Source: Pseudovibrio flavus
GTDB taxonomy: Bacteria > Pseudomonadota > Alphaproteobacteria > Rhizobiales > Stappiaceae
DNA length: 64,000 nucleotides
Assembly: GCF_009711345.1 (NCBI RefSeq)
Contig: NZ_SMMA01000056.1
Coordinates: 1-64,000 of the forward strand
Reading direction: 5' to 3'
Below, in pieces: positions 31,221 through 39,766 of this stretch (position 1 is its first letter; every line of letters begins with the position of its first letter). Under the pieces are notes generated by a model that saw only the letters and a program-made list of their open reading frames with translations, had not been told where the DNA came from and did no database searches. A program made the translations under genes and the position numbers.

Positions 31221-34200
31221 CTATGACATTTGGACGTCAACGACACCTTGCATTGACTTCAATGCACCGCCTAACTGCGGAGATAATTGGTAACGGCCGG
31301 GTAGTTTAACCTCTACTTCCCGTTTTCCCTGCTCCAGAAGCATGATGCAGCTCACCTCGCCATCTCCCCCCGGGCGCAACTGGCTTTTCAATGAGCGAAC
31401 CGGCTTCTCGCTATCAAGAAAGATACGCAAGGTCTTATGAACGCGGGAAGCAACAGTTTCCAGCGGATCTACCTGCTGGATTCGCACACTCACTTCTTCC
31501 TCGCGCAAATCAGCCTGCACGAGCAGAACAACTGAGTTACCCGGCTCCAACAGGTCGCGGTATTTGTTGAGCGCCTCGGAGAAAAGCACCGCTTCATACT
31601 GGCCTGTAGGATCGGAAATACGAACGATACCCATCTGGTTGCCAGTTCGCGTCTTACGCTCCTGCCTACTGGTAACCGTACCAGCAAGACGGCCAACAGA
31701 AGAACCAGCCTTTACAGATTGCTCAAAGCCTTTCCAAAGCTGCACACGCAGTTTTTCAAGCAGCGCGCGGTACTCATCGAGCGGATGAGCCGAAATATAG
31801 AAGCCAACGGCGCTGTGTTCGCGCTGCAAGCGTTCTGCCGGAAGCCATGGGTCGGTATCTGGAAGGATAAGAGGTTCAGGTGCATCAGCACCGCCGAACA
31901 GCTCGTTCTGACCAGAAGCCGAGTTGTCCGCAGCGCGCTGCGAGGTCGCGACGATCCGGTCCAGACCTTCAAGTAACTGGGCGCGGTTAGGATTCAGCTC
32001 GTCAAACGCACCAGCAGCAATGAGATTTTCCAAGGTGCGCTTGTTTACAACGCGAGCGTTAACGCGGTTCGCAAAGTCTGCGATGTCCTTGAAAGGCTTA
32101 TCGCCACGCACTTCAACAATGTGCTCTACGGCGTGCTCGCCAACACCTTTGATAGCTCCAAGAGCATAAATGATCTTACCGTCCTGCACGTCGAAGTGCA
32201 CCGTGGACAGGTTCACACTTGGCGGCACAACCTCAATACCCATTCGCAGGGCTTCTTGACGGAAATCGCCGAGCTTATCGGTATTGCCAAGATCGAGCGT
32301 CATGATACCGGCGAGGAACTCGACCGGATAATTCGCCTTAAGCCAAGCGGTATGATAGGCGACGAGTGCATAGGCTGCCGCGTGCGATTTGTTGAAGCCG
32401 TAGTTCGCGAACTTTGCCACGAGATCGTAGATCATGCCCGACTGGCTGGTCTCGATTCCGTTTTTGGAAGCACCCTCTACGAAGCGGGCACGCTGAATTT
32501 CCATCTCCGAGGCGATCTTTTTACCCATCGCGCGGCGGAGCAAGTCCGCTTCACCAAGTGAGTAGCCAGAAAGAACCTGCGCGATCTGCATTACCTGTTC
32601 CTGATAAACGATAATGCCGTTGGTTTCTTTCAGGATCGGCTCAAGGAGAGGATGGAGGTAGTCCGGCTCCTGCTCGCCATGCTTAACGGCGTTGTAGATC
32701 GGAATATTGTCCATTGGACCTGGGCGATACAGCGCCACCAGCGCAATAATGTCCTCGAAAACGTCGGGGCGCATACCAGCGATGGCGCGGCGCATGCCCT
32801 GACTTTCCAGCTGGAACACGCCCACTGTCTCACCAGCTGCAAGCAAGCGGTACGTTGGCTTATCTTCCAGCGGAACCGTAGACATATCGATATCAATACC
32901 GCGGCGCTTGATTAGCGAAATCGCGGTATCGATCACAGTCAGGGTTTTCAGACCCAAGAAGTCGAATTTTACAAGACCGGCCTGTTCAACCCATTTCATG
33001 TTGAACTGTGCTACCGGCATATCAGAGCGCGGGTCTCGGTAAAGCGGTACAAGCTGCTCCAGCGGACGGTCACCAATAACCACACCTGCTGCGTGAGTAG
33101 ATGCGTGGCGGTAAAGTCCTTCCAGCTTTTGCGCCATAGTCAAAAGACGGTCTACAACCTCCTCCTGACGCGCAGATTCGCGAAGGCGCGGCTCTTGCTC
33201 GATGGCTTGAGCGAGCGTCACAGGGTTTGCAGGGTTGCCCGGAATGAGTTTGGATAGACGGTCGACCTGACCATATGGCATCTGCAATACGCGGCCTACG
33301 TCACGCACCACCGCCTTGGCCTGCAATGTACCGAAGGTGATGATCTGCGCCACCTGCTCGCGCCCATACTTGCGCTGCACATAGCGGATCACCTCTTCAC
33401 GTCGGTTCTGACAGAAGTCGATATCGAAATCGGGCATGGAAACGCGTTCCGGATTAAGGAAGCGTTCGAAGAGCAAGGAGAAACGGAGCGGATCAAGGTC
33501 CGTGATGGTCAGAACCCACGCGACAAGCGAGCCCGCACCGGAACCACGACCCGGACCAACTGGAATATCTTGCTCCTTAGCCCATTTGATGAAGTCCGCA
33601 ACGATGAGGAAGTAACCCGGGAACTTCATGCGGGTGATGATGCCCAGCTCGTAGTCCAAGCGGGTCCAGTACTCCTCTTCCTCAACGCCCGGCGCTGTAC
33701 CGTGAGCATCAAGGCGGGCACGCAGACCTTCCTTAGCCTGACGAGCCAACTCTTCCGCCTCGGCTTTTTCTGCCTGCTCTGCGTCGGCATCAGCACCGGC
33801 AAAGCGCGGCAGAATAGGAGCGCGCTTTGGAGTACGGTAGTGGCAACGTTTCGCTATCTCGATTGTATTGTCGAGCGCTTCCGGCAAATCCTTAAAGAGT
33901 TCGATCATCTCTTCACGGGACTTAAAACGGTGCTCAGGCGTTAGCTGACGGCGATCAGTCTCGATGAGAACACGGCCTTCGGAGATTGCCAGTAGCGCAT
34001 CATGCGCCTCGTAGTCATCTTCTTTCGGGAAGAAACACTGGTTCGTCGCAACAATTGGAATGTTCTTGGCATAGGCCAGGTCCAGAAGCGCCGCTTCTAC
34101 CTTTACTTCTGACGGCATGCCGTGACGCTGGACCTCCACATAGAGGCGATCACCGAAAATATCATGAAGTGTATCTAGGCGGCTGCTAGCGAGTTGTTGC

Positions 34201-34655
34201 GCTCCCGCTTCAAGCGCCTTGTTGATTGGACCTTCACTAGCGCCTGTGAGCGCGATAACACCCTGCCCTTTGAGGCGCAGACGCTCCACACCAACATTGG
34301 CCTTGTGACCGGGCTCCGTATCCAAGAACGCACGAGAGACAAGATCCATGAGGTTCTCGTAACCCTGCTCACTGGTAGCAAGCAGAACCAGATCACACAG
34401 CGCCTCGTCATTTGCGCCGCCTTCAATATCACCAAAATCAACGGTGACCTGCGACCCGATAATCGGCTGGATGCCTGAACCGTAGGCCTTATCGGAAAAC
34501 TCTAGCGCACCGAAGAGGTTTCCGCTGTCGGTTATGGCCAGCGCTGGCTGCTCATCTTCCATTGCCATCTTGATAAGCTTGCCAACCGGCAAAGCGCCTT
34601 CAAGCAACGAATAGGCGGAATGGACGCGTAGATGAACAAACCCCGGACCAGCCAT
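31221..34655 (-). CDS. dnaE: DNA polymerase III alpha subunit
   Basis: This 1144-residue replicative polymerase belongs to the DnaE1 type. The N-terminal PHP domain opens with FVHLRVHSAYSLLEG. The palm domain has GPGRGSGAGSLVAW and the catalytic aspartates in MPDFDIDF (about residue 400). The helix-hairpin-helix region (YALGAIKGVG) and the OB-fold (RTGNQMGIVRISDPTG) follow. It has GAGGAG 8 bp before the ATG. The 240-bp gap to rpsB and the separate region upstream suggest it has its own promoter. Confidence 0.98.
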   Translation of the reverse strand: MAGPGFVHLRVHSAYSLLEGALPVGKLIKMAMEDEQPALAITDSGNLFGALEFSDKAYGSGIQPIIGSQVTVDFGDIEGGANDEALCDLVLLATSEQGYENLMDLVSRAFLDTEPGHKANVGVERLRLKGQGVIALTGASEGPINKALEAGAQQLASSRLDTLHDIFGDRLYVEVQRHGMPSEVKVEAALLDLAYAKNIPIVATNQCFFPKEDDYEAHDALLAISEGRVLIETDRRQLTPEHRFKSREEMIELFKDLPEALDNTIEIAKRCHYRTPKRAPILPRFAGADADAEQAEKAEAEELARQAKEGLRARLDAHGTAPGVEEEEYWTRLDYELGIITRMKFPGYFLIVADFIKWAKEQDIPVGPGRGSGAGSLVAWVLTITDLDPLRFSLLFERFLNPERVSMPDFDIDFCQNRREEVIRYVQRKYGREQVAQIITFGTLQAKAVVRDVGRVLQMPYGQVDRLSKLIPGNPANPVTLAQAIEQEPRLRESARQEEVVDRLLTMAQKLEGLYRHASTHAAGVVIGDRPLEQLVPLYRDPRSDMPVAQFNMKWVEQAGLVKFDFLGLKTLTVIDTAISLIKRRGIDIDMSTVPLEDKPTYRLLAAGETVGVFQLESQGMRRAIAGMRPDVFEDIIALVALYRPGPMDNIPIYNAVKHGEQEPDYLHPLLEPILKETNGIIVYQEQVMQIAQVLSGYSLGEADLLRRAMGKKIASEMEIQRARFVEGASKNGIETSQSGMIYDLVAKFANYGFNKSHAAAYALVAYHTAWLKANYPVEFLAGIMTLDLGNTDKLGDFRQEALRMGIEVVPPSVNLSTVHFDVQDGKIIYALGAIKGVGEHAVEHIVEVRGDKPFKDIADFANRVNARVVNKRTLENLIAAGAFDELNPNRAQLLEGLDRIVATSQRAADNSASGQNELFGGADAPEPLILPDTDPWLPAERLQREHSAVGFYISAHPLDEYRALLEKLRVQLWKGFEQSVKAGSSVGRLAGTVTSRQERKTRTGNQMGIVRISDPTGQYEAVLFSEALNKYRDLLEPGNSVVLLVQADLREEEVSVRIQQVDPLETVASRVHKTLRIFLDSEKPVRSLKSQLRPGGDGEVSCIMLLEQGKREVEVKLPGRYQLSPQLGGALKSMQGVVDVQMS

Positions 34656-34764
34656 TGGCCGAACTCCTCGAATGCAGAAAAGAAAACTCTGGCAGTCTCC
34701 AGCAGTGCCTTAGCTGTGTCGAGTACTTGGCGTGCTTTCGCCATGACGTTCCACAGGTGGAGAC
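34656..34764. other. Gap between the small ORF and dnaE
   Basis: There are 109 bp without a gene. On the minus strand a weak CTGG/CCAG stem near 34690-34705 is followed by AGTTTTCTTTT, a possible terminator for a short transcript. The dnaE ribosome site GAGGAG lies at the end. Confidence 0.3.
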
Positions 34765-34863
34765 CTAGAGACCCGCAGTTAATGCCTGCAGCCAGACATA
34801 GCAAGAGGTAGCAAATGTGCAAACGGATGCGAAGGCGATCAAATCTTTTGCGAAGTGGACCAT
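34765..34863 (-). CDS. Candidate small single-helix membrane protein
   Basis: This ORF encodes 32 residues from the ATG at 34863, or 38 from an ATG at 34881. The first start is favoured because GGGG lies 9 bp upstream of it, whereas the upstream ATG nearly touches the operator-like repeat. The sequence is one hydrophobic helix (KDLIAFASVCTFATSCYVWL) with two cysteines and a short polar head. It lies in the 403-bp gap between the lolD terminator and dnaE, on their strand. A predicted promoter and a LexA-like box lie directly upstream. SOS-induced single-helix peptides that inhibit division are known (SidA of Caulobacter); similarity here is in size and context only. It is unproven as a gene. 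Confidence 0.4.
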   Translation of the reverse strand: MVHFAKDLIAFASVCTFATSCYVWLQALTAGL

Positions 34864-34883
34864 ATCTATAAACCCCAACATAT

Positions 34884-34898
34884 GATCTTGTTTTGTTC
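34884..34898 (-). promoter_or_regulatory. LexA-like box upstream of the small ORF
   Basis: In the minus direction: GAAC (34898-34895), 7 bp, GATC (34887-34884). It differs at one of eight positions from the GAAC-N7-GAAC operator seen at lexA in this window. The AT-rich spacer resembles the second lexA box. One-mismatch matches occur often by chance, so position is the main argument. Confidence 0.35.
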
Positions 34899-34902
34899 TC
34901 TT

Positions 34903-34931
34903 ATAATTCGCTTTTTGTTCCCTTTTCGCAA
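34903..34931 (-). promoter_or_regulatory. Predicted promoter upstream of the small ORF and dnaE
   Basis: In the minus direction: TTGCGA (34931-34926), a 17-bp spacer, AATTAT (34908-34903). Each hexamer matches the sigma-70 consensus at four of six positions. The LexA-like box starts 4 bp downstream, as the second box does at lexA. Confidence 0.35.
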
Positions 34932-34994
34932 CTCCTTTTTTTGACCAGCGACATTCAAGGTTAACAGGTGGATAACGTTGACGTAGCGACCACA

Positions 34995-35031
34995 CGAAAA
35001 AGGCCGCTGCTACACGGGTAACAGCGGCCTT
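34995..35031 (-). terminator. lolD terminator
   Basis: AAGGCCGCTG (35000-35009) pairs perfectly with CAGCGGCCTT (35022-35031). TTTTTCG follows in the minus direction. It starts 27 bp after lolD. Confidence 0.85.
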
Positions 35032-35058
35032 TTATATCAACTGGTATTTTGCAGGTGC

Positions 35059-35787
35059 CTAGATCTCTACGATTTTGCCATCGCTGATCGTAATGCGACG
35101 ATCCATGAGTGCTGCAAGTTCAAGATTGTGCGTTGCAAGCAGTGCCGTAACGCGGGATGCCCGAACAAGCGCCTGTAGCGCGTCAAAAACATAATGGGAT
35201 GTTTTCGGATCAAGATTACCCGTCGGCTCATCAGCTAGAAGCACTCGCGGCGCGTTAGCCACTGCGCGAGCGATAGCCACACGCTGCTGCTCACCACCTG
35301 ACAGTTCGGACGGGCGATGCTCTGCCCTGTTCTCCAAACGCATGTACTTAAGCAGTTGCAATGCTCGTTCATCAGCCTCCGGCTTGCCGAGGCCGCGGAT
35401 CATCTGAGGCAGAGCAATGTTCTCCTGCGCGGTGAATTCAGGCAGCAGGTGATGGAACTGATAAACGAAGCCAACTTCGTTACGGCGGATATAGGTGCGC
35501 TCATCATCGGTCAGGCTGGAACATGCCTTACCGCCAACATAAACCTCACCTGCATCCGGTTTTTCCAAAAGGCCAGCAATATGCATCAAGGTGGATTTAC
35601 CGGTGCCGGATGGCGCAACAAGAGCCACGACCTCACCCTCATAGAGGTCAAGGTCAACGCCTTTCAGGATTTCGAGTTGACCATGCCCTTCGCTAAAGGT
35701 GCGGTAAACGCCTCTCAGGCTTAGCGCGACAACGCGCTCTTCCTGCTCAGCACCAGCGGACTTTACTGTGTTGGACGCTTTCATCAT
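35059..35787 (-). CDS. lolD: Lipoprotein-releasing ABC transporter ATPase LolD
   Basis: This 242-residue ATPase drives lipoprotein release from the inner membrane together with LolC/E. Walker [10 protein letters not shown] is at residues 58-66 (Ala replaces the more usual Gly at the first position), the signature is [14 protein letters not shown], and Walker B is VLLADEP followed by TGNLD. The start at 35787 overlaps the lolC stop as ATGA, so the two genes are coupled. Confidence 0.96.
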   Translation of the reverse strand: MMKASNTVKSAGAEQEERVVALSLRGVYRTFSEGHGQLEILKGVDLDLYEGEVVALVAPSGTGKSTLMHIAGLLEKPDAGEVYVGGKACSSLTDDERTYIRRNEVGFVYQFHHLLPEFTAQENIALPQMIRGLGKPEADERALQLLKYMRLENRAEHRPSELSGGEQQRVAIARAVANAPRVLLADEPTGNLDPKTSHYVFDALQALVRASRVTALLATHNLELAALMDRRITISDGKIVEI

Positions 35788-37070
35788 TCGTATCTCAGAG
35801 CCTCCACAGGATCGAGACGCGCAGCGCGCCATGCCGGGTAAAGCGTTGCAAGGAAGCTCAGCGCCAGTGCCATAACGACAACCATAATGGTTTCGCCGCT
35901 ATCCATGTCTGCTGGTAGCTTGGAAAGGAAATAGAGTTCTGGCGAGAACAGCTCGGTACGAGTCAGCCACGAAATCGCCTGACGAATACCCTCAATGTTC
36001 CAGCACACAAGCGTGCCCAGAATAACGCCAGCGATTGTGCCAAAGGTGCCAATGCTTGCGCCAGTGATCACAAACACACGCATGATCGCGCCGCGGGTTG
36101 CGCCCATGGTGCGCAGTACCGCAATATCGCGCCCCTTGTCTTTAACCAGCATTGTCATACCGGAAATGATGTTCAATGCAGCAACAAGCACGATAAGCGT
36201 CAGGATGAGGAACATCACGTTACGCTCCACCTCAAGGGCAGAGAAGAACGTCATATTGCGCTGACGCCAGTCGGAAACGAATACCGGGCGGCCAGCGCCC
36301 TCTTCTACCGCTGCGCGCAGTGGACCAACGCCATCGGGATCATCGACATAAACCTCAACACCGGAGGCGATGCCTTCCTGATTGAAGTAGATCTGGGCCT
36401 CTTCAAATGGCATGAATGCGATGGAACCATCGTACTCACTCATGCCAATCTCGAAGATAGCAACCACCGGATAGGCTTTAACACGAGGCGTCATACCCAT
36501 TGGAGTGATCGCGCCGCGCGGTGTGATAACGCGAATGGTATCGCCAACGGTTACACCGAGAGCGCGAGCCAAGCGGGTGCCCACTGCAATACCATCGGAA
36601 TTATCGAAATTCTCTAGAGTGCCGAGTTTAACGTTCTGGCTAACGAGCGGAAGCTTATCGAGATCCGCTTTACGAACACCGCGAAACAGTGCGCCAAGAT
36701 CGGCAGACGGACCAGAGACCATCGCCTGCCCTTCAACAAACGGAAGAGCAAAGTCTACACCTTCAAGCTTGCCGATTTTTGCGGTGATGTCGTCAAAGTC
36801 GTCCAGCTTGCTGTCAATCGGCTGCACCAAAACGTGCCCGTTGATGCCAAGGATCTTGGTTAGAAGCTCGGTACGAAAGCCGTTCATAACGGCCATGACG
36901 ATAATCAGGGTAGCAACACCCAAGGCAATTCCGAGGAAAGAAAGTCCCGCAATAATGGAGATGAATGTCTCTTTGCGCTTGGAGCGCAGGTATCGTCCGG
37001 CCAGCATCCATTCAAACGCTGCAAATGGGCGCGTACGACCCAGATTTGCGTCGGCGGCGTTTGCTTTCAT
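35784..37070 (-). CDS. lolC: Lipoprotein-releasing transporter permease LolC/LolE
   Basis: This 428-residue inner membrane subunit has four membrane helices: one near residues 35-58 and three in the C-terminal 150 residues. A large periplasmic MacB-like domain lies between them. The family start [22 protein letters not shown] and end [18 protein letters not shown] are clear. Only one permease gene is present, as in most alphaproteobacteria, so it may work as a homodimer (LolF-type) with LolD. Confidence 0.94.
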   Translation of the reverse strand: MKANAADANLGRTRPFAAFEWMLAGRYLRSKRKETFISIIAGLSFLGIALGVATLIIVMAVMNGFRTELLTKILGINGHVLVQPIDSKLDDFDDITAKIGKLEGVDFALPFVEGQAMVSGPSADLGALFRGVRKADLDKLPLVSQNVKLGTLENFDNSDGIAVGTRLARALGVTVGDTIRVITPRGAITPMGMTPRVKAYPVVAIFEIGMSEYDGSIAFMPFEEAQIYFNQEGIASGVEVYVDDPDGVGPLRAAVEEGAGRPVFVSDWRQRNMTFFSALEVERNVMFLILTLIVLVAALNIISGMTMLVKDKGRDIAVLRTMGATRGAIMRVFVITGASIGTFGTIAGVILGTLVCWNIEGIRQAISWLTRTELFSPELYFLSKLPADMDSGETIMVVVMALALSFLATLYPAWRAARLDPVEALRYE

Positions 37071-37144
37071 TTTTTAAAAATCCCCGCAAAAAGCCCTTTG
37101 GAAATTCGGGCAGTCTTGTGCGCCCTTCTTTCAATAATAAGCAG

Positions 37145-37184
37145 CAAAAATATGGTAGATCCGGCGGAAATATCCGCCGAATCT
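37145..37184 (-). terminator. Probable proS terminator
   Basis: AGAT-CC-GGCGGA (37157-37168) and TCCGCC-GA-ATCT (37173-37184) form a stem with one 2x2 internal loop. ATATTTTTGC follows in the minus direction. It lies 25 bp after proS and would separate it from lolC. Confidence 0.55.
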
Positions 37185-37208
37185 AATTTTCCAGCTGTTT
37201 TAACAGGT

Positions 37209-38534
37209 TTAACCCTTAAGGGCAGCAACAAGCTTGGCGACAGCTGCCTCAGGGGACATGCTTTCGCGCTCACCGGTCTTACGGTTCTTGATTTCCACTT
37301 CGCCGCTCTTCAGGCCGCGTGGGCCAACGATGAGCTGCCATGGAAGACCGATAAGGTCCATGCCCGCAAATTTCTGGCCTGCGCTGGTTTTACGGTCGTC
37401 GTAAAGCACTTCAACGCCAGCGTTTTCAAGCTGTTCATAAAGGCTGTCACAAACCGGATCACACTCGTCGCCCGGCTTCATGTTGATAAGACCAACATGG
37501 AACGGTGCAACTTCGGTTGGCCAGATGATGCCATCATCGTCGTGGCTTGCTTCGATGATGCCGCCCAGAAGACGGGATACGCCGATGCCGTAAGAGCCCA
37601 TGTGAACAGGAATGTCCACGCCTTCAGCGGTGGTCACCTTCGCGTTCATAGCGTCGGAGTATTTGGTGCCGAAATAGAAGATGTGACCAACTTCAATACC
37701 GCGTGCAGAAACCTTGGTTTCTTCCGGCAGCGCTTCGAATGCTGCTTCGTCGTGCATTTCGTCGGTTGCAGCATATGGAGTGGTCCATGCATCTACGATT
37801 TCAGAGAGGTCACCGTTGAAGTCGGTGTCTTCGCCCGGAATTGGCAGGTCTAGGATGGACTTGTCGAGGAATACTTCGCTCTCGCCGGTAGAAGCAAGAA
37901 TGATGAACTCGTGGGACAGGTCGCCGCCAATCGGGCCAGTGTCAGCCTTCATAGGAATTGCTTTGAGGCCCATACGTGCGAAAGTACGCAGGTACGCAAC
38001 GAACATGCGGTTATAGGCTTCACGAGCGCGTTCCTGATCCAGATCGAAGGAGTATGCATCCTTCATGAGGAATTCGCGGCCACGCATAACGCCAAAGCGA
38101 GGGCGTACTTCGTCGCGGAATTTCCACTGTACGTGATAGAGGTTCAACGGCAGGTCTTTGTAAGAGCGCACGTAAGAACGGAAGATGTCGGTGATCATCT
38201 CTTCGTTGGTCGGACCGTAGAGCATTTCGCGGTCATGACGGTCAACGATGCGCAGCATCTCTTTGCCGTATGCTTCATAGCGGCCGCTTTCGCGCCACAG
38301 GTCGGCAGACTGGATGGTAGGCATGAGCAGCTGAACAGCGCCAGAGCGGTTCTGCTCTTCTTCTACGATCTTCTGTACCTTGCCAAGTACGCGGTGGCCG
38401 AGCGGCAGCCATGCGTAAATCCCTGCGGATTGCTGGCGGATCATACCGGCGCGGAGCATGAGCCGATGAGAAACGATCTCGGCCTCTTTCGGAGTTTCCT
38501 TCAAAATCGGCAGGAAATAACGGGATAGACGCAT
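37209..38534 (-). CDS. proS: Prolyl-tRNA synthetase (short alphaproteobacterial type)
   Basis: This 441-residue class II synthetase contains [14 protein letters not shown] (motif 1 region), [21 protein letters not shown] (motif 2) and [16 protein letters not shown] (motif 3). At 441 residues it lacks the long editing insertion found in the ~570-residue E. coli enzyme. This truncated form is characteristic of alphaproteobacteria. Such organisms often have a free-standing editing protein elsewhere. Confidence 0.97.
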   Translation of the reverse strand: MRLSRYFLPILKETPKEAEIVSHRLMLRAGMIRQQSAGIYAWLPLGHRVLGKVQKIVEEEQNRSGAVQLLMPTIQSADLWRESGRYEAYGKEMLRIVDRHDREMLYGPTNEEMITDIFRSYVRSYKDLPLNLYHVQWKFRDEVRPRFGVMRGREFLMKDAYSFDLDQERAREAYNRMFVAYLRTFARMGLKAIPMKADTGPIGGDLSHEFIILASTGESEVFLDKSILDLPIPGEDTDFNGDLSEIVDAWTTPYAATDEMHDEAAFEALPEETKVSARGIEVGHIFYFGTKYSDAMNAKVTTAEGVDIPVHMGSYGIGVSRLLGGIIEASHDDDGIIWPTEVAPFHVGLINMKPGDECDPVCDSLYEQLENAGVEVLYDDRKTSAGQKFAGMDLIGLPWQLIVGPRGLKSGEVEIKNRKTGERESMSPEAAVAKLVAALKG

Positions 38535-38784
38535 TCGCTTAAGTCTCTTGTGGTTCGATAAGTCACGAATTTTCGTTGCAGTGAAAGCAAACCGGCCTAC
38601 AAATTACAAGCCCTCATGTCAATTCGGGTCCTTCAATATTTCAAGGTAGGCGGAATACCCTAGGATTATTTGAGTTCGTGAGCCTTATCGCAAAAAAAAT
38701 ATGCAAGCAAAAATTTTATGCAATTCGGTACAAATTAATGACAAATCCGTGACACTCATGTACGGTTCGCCTCAATAAAAAGCA

Positions 38785-38940
38785 CGAGACCATTTTTAAT
38801 CGTCTCGAATCGCGGTCTGAGTCTTGGGAGGATGGCCCTTAGGCGCGCTTTAAAAGGCTGCTGCCCGGCTGAAAAGCTGTATTGGGGTAAATGAACGCGT
38901 TAACTGAAAAGCAAGGCTGATCGCCTTGCTTTTTTTTCGT
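38785..38940 (+). ncRNA. Candidate small RNA between proS and the DUF1467 gene
   Basis: A hairpin CGAGAC/GTCTCG (38785-38807) begins the segment. A strong terminator (38907-38937) ends it, with a longer T-tract on the plus strand than on the minus. A weak GTGACA-N18-CAATAA promoter lies at 38749-38778. Inside is a 20-codon ORF (38832-38894) whose ATG directly abuts GGGAGG, too close for normal initiation. No annotated gene on the plus strand explains the terminator, so a transcript of about 155 nt is proposed. No known RNA family is recognised. The alternative is that the hairpin only ends the minus-strand rnj-mce-DUF1467 unit. Confidence 0.35.
38907..38937. terminator. Bidirectional terminator
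   Basis: AAGCAAGGC (38909-38917) and GCCTTGCTT (38923-38931) form a perfect 9-bp stem, extendable to 11 bp through flanking A/T pairs. Eight T residues follow on the plus strand and TTTT on the minus. It lies 36 bp past the DUF1467 gene, so it also serves that operon. Confidence 0.85.
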
Positions 38941-38972
38941 CCGCAGTTTGAAAACGCTAGCTTCCAGAGGGC

Positions 38973-39251
38973 TTAGCTGCTCTTTGGAAAGATAAACTGA
39001 TCAACCATAGGCAGCATATCGCGCGCCATGCCTGTTTCAAAAAACGCGTAGAGTCCGGCAAAAAGAACCGATGTAAGAAGCGTGTTAGCCACCACTTTTT
39101 TCAGCATATTGGGTTTAACAGGCGCACTTTCAGAGGAACCGGGTACGACCTCGCCTTCCTCGTGCTGCGCTTTCACCCCAAATGGTAGGACCACCAGGAA
39201 CAGGATCCACCACATCATAAAATAGAGTGCAATTGCCAGTGGCAGTGACAC
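38973..39251 (-). CDS. DUF1467 family membrane protein
   Basis: This 92-residue protein has two membrane helices: about residues 5-25 (LAIALYFMMWWILFLVVLPFG) and 55-72. They flank a polar loop rich in Glu, Ser and Pro. The WWILFLVVLPFGVK stretch is the hallmark of DUF1467, a family almost confined to alphaproteobacteria. The function is unknown. It lies 19 bp after mce and ends the rnj-mce unit. Confidence 0.85.
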   Translation of the reverse strand: MSLPLAIALYFMMWWILFLVVLPFGVKAQHEEGEVVPGSSESAPVKPNMLKKVVANTLLTSVLFAGLYAFFETGMARDMLPMVDQFIFPKSS

Positions 39252-39270
39252 GAATACCTCCCCTCGCTTA

Positions 39271-39675
39271 TTAGGCTTCTTCCAACTCGGTCAAAGTGCC
39301 GAGAAAATCCTTTGGATGCAAAAACAGCACAGGCTTGCCGTGAGCTCCGATTTTCGGCTCTCCGTCTCCCAATATACGGGCACCTTCCGCGACAAGTTTA
39401 TCGCGGGCGGCAATGATGTCGTCCACCTCGTAGCAAATGTGGTGAATGCCACCAGCGCTGTTACGCTCAAGGAAAGCAGTGATAGGGGAATTTTCACCTA
39501 ACGGCTCTAAAAGCTCGATCTTGGTGTTGGGCAATTCAATAAATACAGTCGTTACGCCATGATCAGGCTGCGCCACTTTATCGGAAGCTTTACCGCCCAA
39601 GGCCCCGCAATAGACCTTCAACGCTGCATCCATGTCATGAACAGCAATGGCAACGTGGTTTAACCGGCCAATCAT
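39271..39675 (-). CDS. mce: Methylmalonyl-CoA epimerase
   Basis: This 134-residue VOC-fold enzyme interconverts (R)- and (S)-methylmalonyl-CoA in propionyl-CoA breakdown. The starting LNHVAIAVHDMDAAL with metal-ligand His, TVFIELPNTKIELLEP, GGIHHICYEVDDI with the second histidine, and KPVLFLHPKDFLGTLTELEE with the ligand glutamate are all in place. Its coupling to rnj and the DUF1467 gene is a recurring alphaproteobacterial arrangement. Confidence 0.95.
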   Translation of the reverse strand: MIGRLNHVAIAVHDMDAALKVYCGALGGKASDKVAQPDHGVTTVFIELPNTKIELLEPLGENSPITAFLERNSAGGIHHICYEVDDIIAARDKLVAEGARILGDGEPKIGAHGKPVLFLHPKDFLGTLTELEEA

Positions 39676-39707
39676 CCCCGCACTCCTCCTCTTAGTCGGA
39701 GGTATAT

Positions 39708-39753
39708 AAGCCTGATCCCGTAGGGGGTGTCCATCCGACTATGGATCAGGCTT
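39708..39753. repeat. Inverted repeat between rnj and mce
   Basis: A perfect 11-bp stem, AAGCCTGATCC (39708-39718) / GGATCAGGCTT (39743-39753). The T-rich flank (TTTTGTTGTT) is on the plus side only. In the sense (minus) direction ATATACC follows. It is more likely a processing or partial-termination element for the rnj-mce transcript than a true terminator. Confidence 0.45.
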
Positions 39754-39766
39754 TTGTTGTTATGCG

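Noticed and set aside
34532-34744. 70-codon ORF overlapping the dnaE start
   Set aside because: Two thirds of it lie inside the conserved PHP domain of dnaE in another frame, and it has no good ribosome site.
38832-38894. 20-codon ORF as a stand-alone gene
   Set aside because: The ATG touches the GGGAGG sequence, leaving no normal spacing for initiation. It is kept only as part of the small RNA hypothesis.
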